Positions 59,860 to 64,000 of a DNA stretch of 64,000 nt are shown here, piece by piece. Where the stretch lies: positions 6,523,450 through 6,587,449 of the forward strand of contig OZ024740.1 of assembly GCA_964016885.1 (NCBI GenBank), given 5' to 3'. Origin of the DNA: Eledone cirrhosa (lineage: Eukaryota; Mollusca; Cephalopoda; Octopoda; Eledonidae). A program made the position numbers and the translations under genes. Within the stretch, counting starts at the first letter, position 1. Every line of letters begins with the position of its first letter. Under the pieces are notes generated by a model, which was given only the letters and a program-made list of their open reading frames with translations, ran no database searches and was not told the origin of the DNA.

Positions 59860-62800
59860 ATGTTAGGGTGGAGGATTGGCAATATTGGTAGAGCTTCTGA
59901 CACCATGGTAGGTGGTGGATTGGCAGAGTTTATAGAGGGTCTGACACCATGGTAGGCTGGTGGATTGGTAGTATTGGTAGAGGGTCTGACACCATGTTAG
60001 GGTGGTGGAGTGGTAGTATAGGTAGAGGGTCTGACACCATCTTAGGTGGTGGATTTGTAGTATTGGTAGAGGGTCTGACACCATCTTAGGTGGTGGATTG
60101 GCAGTATTGGTAGAGGGTCTGACACAATGCTAGGGTGGTGGATTGGCAGTATTGTTAGAGGGGCTAACACCATGTTAGGTGGTGGATTGGCAGTATTTGT
60201 AGAGGGTCTGACACAATGCTAGGGTTGTGGATTGGCAGTATTGGTAGAGGGGCTGACACCATTTTAGGTGGTGGATTGGCAGTATTGGTAGAGGGTCTAA
60301 CACCATGTTAGGGTGGTGGATGGTAGTATAGGTAGAGGGTCTGACACCATGTTAGGGTGGTGGATTGGCAGTATTGGTAGAGGGTCTAACACCATGTTAG
60401 GGTGGTGGATGGTAGTATAGGTAGAGGGTCTGACACCATGTTAGGTGGTGGATTGGCAGTATTGGTAGAGGGCCTGACACAATGCTAGGGTGGTGGATTG
60501 GCAGTATTGGTAGAGGGTCTGACACCATGTTAGGTGGTGGATTAGCAGTACTGGTAGATGGTCAGACGCCATGGGTGGTGGATTGGCAGCATTGGTAGAG
60601 GGTCTGACACCATGTTAGGGTGGTGGTTTGGTAGTATTGGTAGAGGGTCTGACACCATGGTAGGGGGTGGATTGGTAGTATAGGTAGAGGGTCTGACACT
60701 ATGCTAGGGTGGCGGATTGGCAGTATTGGTAGAGGGTCTGACACCATGTTAGGGTGGTGGATTGGCAGTATTGGTAGAGGGTCTGATATCATGTTAGGGT
60801 GGTTGATTGGTAGTATAGGTAGAGGGTCTGACACCATGGTAGGGTGGCAGATTGGCAGTATTGGTAGAGGGTCTGACACAATGTTAGGGTGGTGGATTGG
60901 CAGTATTGGTAGAGGGTCTGACATCATGTTAGGGTGGTGGATTGGTAGTATAGGTAGAGGTTTTGACACCATTGTAGGGTGGTGGATTGGCAATATTGGT
61001 AGAGGGTCTCACACCATGTTAGGGTGGCGGATTGGCAGTATTGGTAGAGGGTCTGACACCATGTTAGGGTGGAGGATTGGCAATATTGGTAGAGGTTCTG
61101 ACACCATGGTAGGTGGTGGATTGGAAGTGTTTATAGAGGGTCTGACACCATGGTAGGCTGGTGGATTGGTAGTATTGGTAGAGGGTCTGACACCATGTTA
61201 GGGTGGTGGAGTGGTAGTATAGGTAGAGGGTCTGACACCATCTTAGGTGATGGATTGGTAGTATTGGTAGATCGTCTGACACCATGTTAGAGTGGTGGAT
61301 TGGTAGTATAGGTAGAGGGTCTGACACCATCTTAGGTGGTGGATTGGCAGTATTGGTAGAGGGTCTGACACAATGCTAGGGTGGTGGATTGGCAGTATTG
61401 TTAGAGGGGCTAACACCATGTTAGGTGGTGGATTGGCAGTATTTGTAGAGGGTCTGACACAATGCTAGGGTTGTGGATTGGCAGTATTGGTAGAGGGGCT
61501 GACACCATTTTAGGTGGTGGATTGGCAGTATTGGTAGAGGGTCAGACGCCATGGGTGGTGGATTGGCATTATTGGTAGAGGGTCTGACACCATGTTAGGG
61601 TGGTGGATTGGCAGTATAGGTAGAGGGTCTGACACAATGCTAGGGTGGCGGATTGGCAGTATTGGTAGAGGGTCTGACACCATGTTAGGGTGGTGGATTT
61701 GCAGTATTGGTAGAGGGTCTGACACCATTTTAGGGTGGTGGATTGGCAGTATTGGTAGAGGGTCTGACATCATGTTAGGGTGGTGGATTGGTAGTATAGG
61801 TAGAGGGTCTGACACCATGGTAGGTGATGGATTGGTAGTTTTGGTAGAGGGTCTGACACCATGTTAGGTGGTGGATTGGTAGTATTAGTAGAGGGTCTGA
61901 CACCATGTTAGGTGGTGGATTGGTAGTATTGGTAGAGGGTCTGACACCATGGTAGGGTGGTGGATTGGCAGTATAGGTAGAGGGTCTGACACCATGTTAG
62001 TGTGGTGGATTGGCAGTATAGGTAGAGGGTCTGACACCATGTTAGGGTGGTGGATTGGCAGTATTGGTAGAGGGTCTGATACCATGCTAGGTGGTGGATT
62101 GTTAGTATTGGTAGAGGGTCTGACACCATGTTAGGTGGTGGATTGGCAGTATAGGTAGAGGGTCTGACACCATGTTAGGGTGGTGAATTGGCAGTATTGG
62201 TAGAGGGTCTGACACCATGTTAGGGTGGCGGATTGGCAGTATTGGTTGAGGGTCTGACACCATGTTAGGGTGGCGGATTGGCAGTATTGGTAGAGGTTCT
62301 GACACCATGTTAGGGTGGTGGATTGGCAGTATTGGTAGAGGGTCTGATACCATGTTAGGGTGGTGGATTGGTAGTATAGGTAGTGGGTCTGACACGATTG
62401 TAGGGTGGTGTATTGGCAATATTGGTAGAGATCTGACACCATGTTAGGTGGTGGATTGGTAGTATTGGTAGAGGGTCTGACACCATGGTAGGTGGTGGAT
62501 TGGTAGTATTGGTAGAGGGTCTGACACCATGTTAGGTGGTGGATTGGTAGTATTGGTAGAGGGTCTGACACCATGTTAGGGTGGAGGATTGGCAGTATTG
62601 GTAGAGGGTCTGACACCATGGTAGAGTGGTGGATTGGCAGTATTGTTAGAGGGTCCGGCACCATGTTAGGTGGTGGATTGGCAGTATTGGTAGAGGGTCA
62701 GACGCCATGGGTGGTGGATTGGCAGTATTGGTAGAGGGTCTGACACCATGTTAGGGTGGTGGATTGGTAGTATTGGTAGAGGGTCTGACACCATGGTAGG

Positions 62801-64000
62801 GGGTGGATTGGTAGTATAGGTAGAGGGTCTGACACAATGCTAGGGTGGCGGATTGGCAGTATTGGTAGAGGGTCTGACACCATGTTAGGGTGGTGGATTG
62901 GCAGTATTGGTAGAGAGTCTGACACCATTTTAGGGTGGCAGATTTGCAGTATTGGTAGAGGGTCTGACACCATGTTAGGGTGGTGGATTGGCAGTATTGG
63001 TAGAGGGTCTGATACCATGTTAGGGTGGTGGATTGGCAGTATTGGTAGAGGGTCTGACACCATGTTATGGTGGCGGATTGGCAGTATTGGTAGAGGGTCT
63101 GACACCATGTTACGGTGGTGGATTGGCAGTATTGGTAGAGGGTCTGACATCATGTTAGGGTGGTGGATTGGTAGTATAGGTAGAGGGTCTGACACCATGG
63201 TGGTGGTGGATTGGTAGTATTAGTAGAGGGTCTGACACCATGTTAGGTGGTGGATTGGTAGTATTGGTAGAGGGTCTGACACCATGGTAGGTGGTGGATT
63301 GGTAGTATTGGTAGAGGGTCTGACACCATGTTAGGTGGTGTATTGGTAGTATTGGTAGAGGGTCTGACACCATGTTAGGGTGGAGGATTGGCAGTATTGG
63401 GAGAGGGTCTGACACCATGTTAGGGTTGTGGATTGGCAGTATTGGTAGAGGGTCTGACACCATGTTAAGGTGGCAGATTGGCAGTATTGGTAGAGGGTCT
63501 GACACGATGTTAGGGTGGTGGATTGGCAGTATTGGTAGAGGGTCTGACATCATGTTAGGGTGGTGGATTGGTAGTATAGGTAGAGATTCTGACACCAAGG
63601 TAGGGTGGTGGATTGGCAATATTGGTAGAGGGTCTCACACCATGTTAGGGTGGCGGATTGGCAGTATTGGTAGAGGTTCTGACACCTTGTTAAGGTGGAG
63701 GATTGGCAATATTGGTATAGGGTCTGACACCATGGTAGGAGGTGGATTGGCAGTGTTTGTAGAGGGTCTGACACCATGGTAGAATGGTAGATTGGTAGTA
63801 TTGGTAGAGGGTCTGACACCATGTTAGGGTGGTGGAGTGGTAGTATAGGTAGAGGGTCTGACACCATCTTAGGTGGTGGATTGGTAGTATTGGTAGATCC
63901 TCTGAAACCATGTTAGGGTGGTGGAGTGGTAGTATAGGTAGAGGGTCTGACACCATCTTAGGTGGTGGATTGGTAGTATTGGTAGAGGGTCTGACACCAT
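59860..64000 (+). repeat. 4.7-kb higher-order unit, copy 2, cut by window end
   Basis: Repeats 55133 onward. Between 61247 and 61340 it keeps two of three monomers that unit III has (47838-47970) and copy 1 lacks entirely. It also lacks one 45-bp monomer (56776-56820) and has a 2-bp shorter junction at 63200. Register with copy 1 is lost near 63920, shortly before the sequence ends. Confidence 0.83.

Larger units (their letters stand above)
2457..64000 (+). repeat. SINE-head-derived satellite, 44/45-bp monomers, ~61.5 kb
   Basis: One head-to-tail array with no unrelated insertion that I could see and no inverted monomer. It continues past the window end. Length over ~44.6 bp gives roughly 1,380 monomers (an estimate, not a count). 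The consensus 45-mer starts 'gggtggtggattggcag', passes 'ttggtagagggtctgac' and ends 'accatgtta'. The 44-bp form lacks one G of the first GGG. It equals nucleotides 1-45 of the SINE family at 1727-1913 and 2244-2445, including box A, and lacks box B. The plus strand is strongly G-rich: 18 G against 5 C per 45-mer. Recurrent linked variants define subtypes: 'gcagtattgg' versus 'gtagtatagg', 'ccatgtta' versus 'caatgcta' or 'ccatggta', 'tggtgg' versus 'tggcgg'. Because 45 is a multiple of three, runs of 45-mers stay open in several frames; these are not genes. Confidence 0.97.

Noticed and set aside
2457..64000. Telomere repeat, because TTAGGG occurs once per 45-bp monomer
   Set aside because: The hexamers are 44-45 bp apart, never in tandem, and are explained by the TTA at the unit end meeting the GGG at the unit start. 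The 44-bp forms read TTAGGTGG. It is a by-product of the junction, though binding by telomere proteins is not excluded.
2457..64000. CRISPR array
   Set aside because: Repeats are contiguous with no unique spacers, the unit is itself variable, and the SINEs mark the DNA as animal.
2457..64000. Retrotransposon or DNA transposon inserted in the array
   Set aside because: I saw no break in monomer phase longer than a few monomers and no foreign sequence. Apparent breaks (for example near 30369 and 33292) are shortened monomers. Not every monomer was aligned, so a very small insertion could be missed.

Overview
This window looks like nuclear DNA from a coleoid cephalopod, most likely an octopus. 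The taxon is inferred from two tRNA-derived SINEs near the left edge. Both carry the 3' module I recognise from cephalopod SINEs: a 'catcctta' core, 'ataaagtaccag' or a close variant, and a terminal 'cttgtgcc' followed by an ATT-rich tail. Genus and chromosome cannot be told from the sequence. I find no protein-coding gene and no functional RNA gene. Every long open frame in the window is a by-product of tandem repetition.

Layout: (1) 1-2456 is AT-rich flank. It has an (ATAC)n microsatellite at 1-72, unremarkable AT-rich DNA to about 540, and then a domain (541-2135) built on a degenerate ~16-bp A-rich word. Two very regular 32-bp minisatellites sit inside that domain (657-1040, 12 units; 1114-1529, 13 units), and a minus-strand SINE (1727-1913) with an 11-bp target-site duplication is inserted in it. 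A plus-strand SINE (2244-2445) follows a short unique stretch. (2) 2457-64000 is one uninterrupted head-to-tail satellite of 44/45-bp monomers, by length about 1,380 of them, which runs off the right end of the window.

The main result is that the satellite monomer corresponds to the first 45 nt of the SINE: its 5' tRNA-related head with the Pol III box A. The consensus monomer matches the minus-strand SINE at 40 of 44 positions and the plus-strand SINE at 32 of 45, the latter including the terminal TTA. The array starts directly at the 3' end of the plus-strand SINE. This appears to be a satellite born from a SINE head, seen next to two members of the likely source family.

Inside the array there is layered higher-order structure. 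The left ~10 kb is irregular, with only short local duplications (135 bp, 624 bp, 1,646 bp). From 12334 a 5,667-bp block occurs twice almost without change (12334-18000, 18001-23667), followed by a third copy of its right 2,944 bp (23668-26611). An irregular middle (26612-34219) carries decayed duplications. A 1,471-bp block is then repeated exactly as far as I could compare (34220-35690, 35691-37161). From 37411 a family of 3.6-5.1-kb units follows (37411, 41237, 44973, 50049, 53656), differing by losses of whole numbers of monomers (90, 129, 133 bp). The end of the window carries a 4.7-kb tandem unit (55133-59859, then 59860 to the end).

There is no set of cooperating genes to describe. The biology here is repeat birth and turnover: retroposition of SINEs, capture of a SINE head as a tandem unit, and spread by unequal exchange or replication-based amplification. 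Secondary features are a strongly G-rich plus strand with one two-tetrad G-quadruplex-type motif per monomer, about 1,380 box-A-like motifs without box B, and linked monomer subtypes that would allow the amplification history to be reconstructed.
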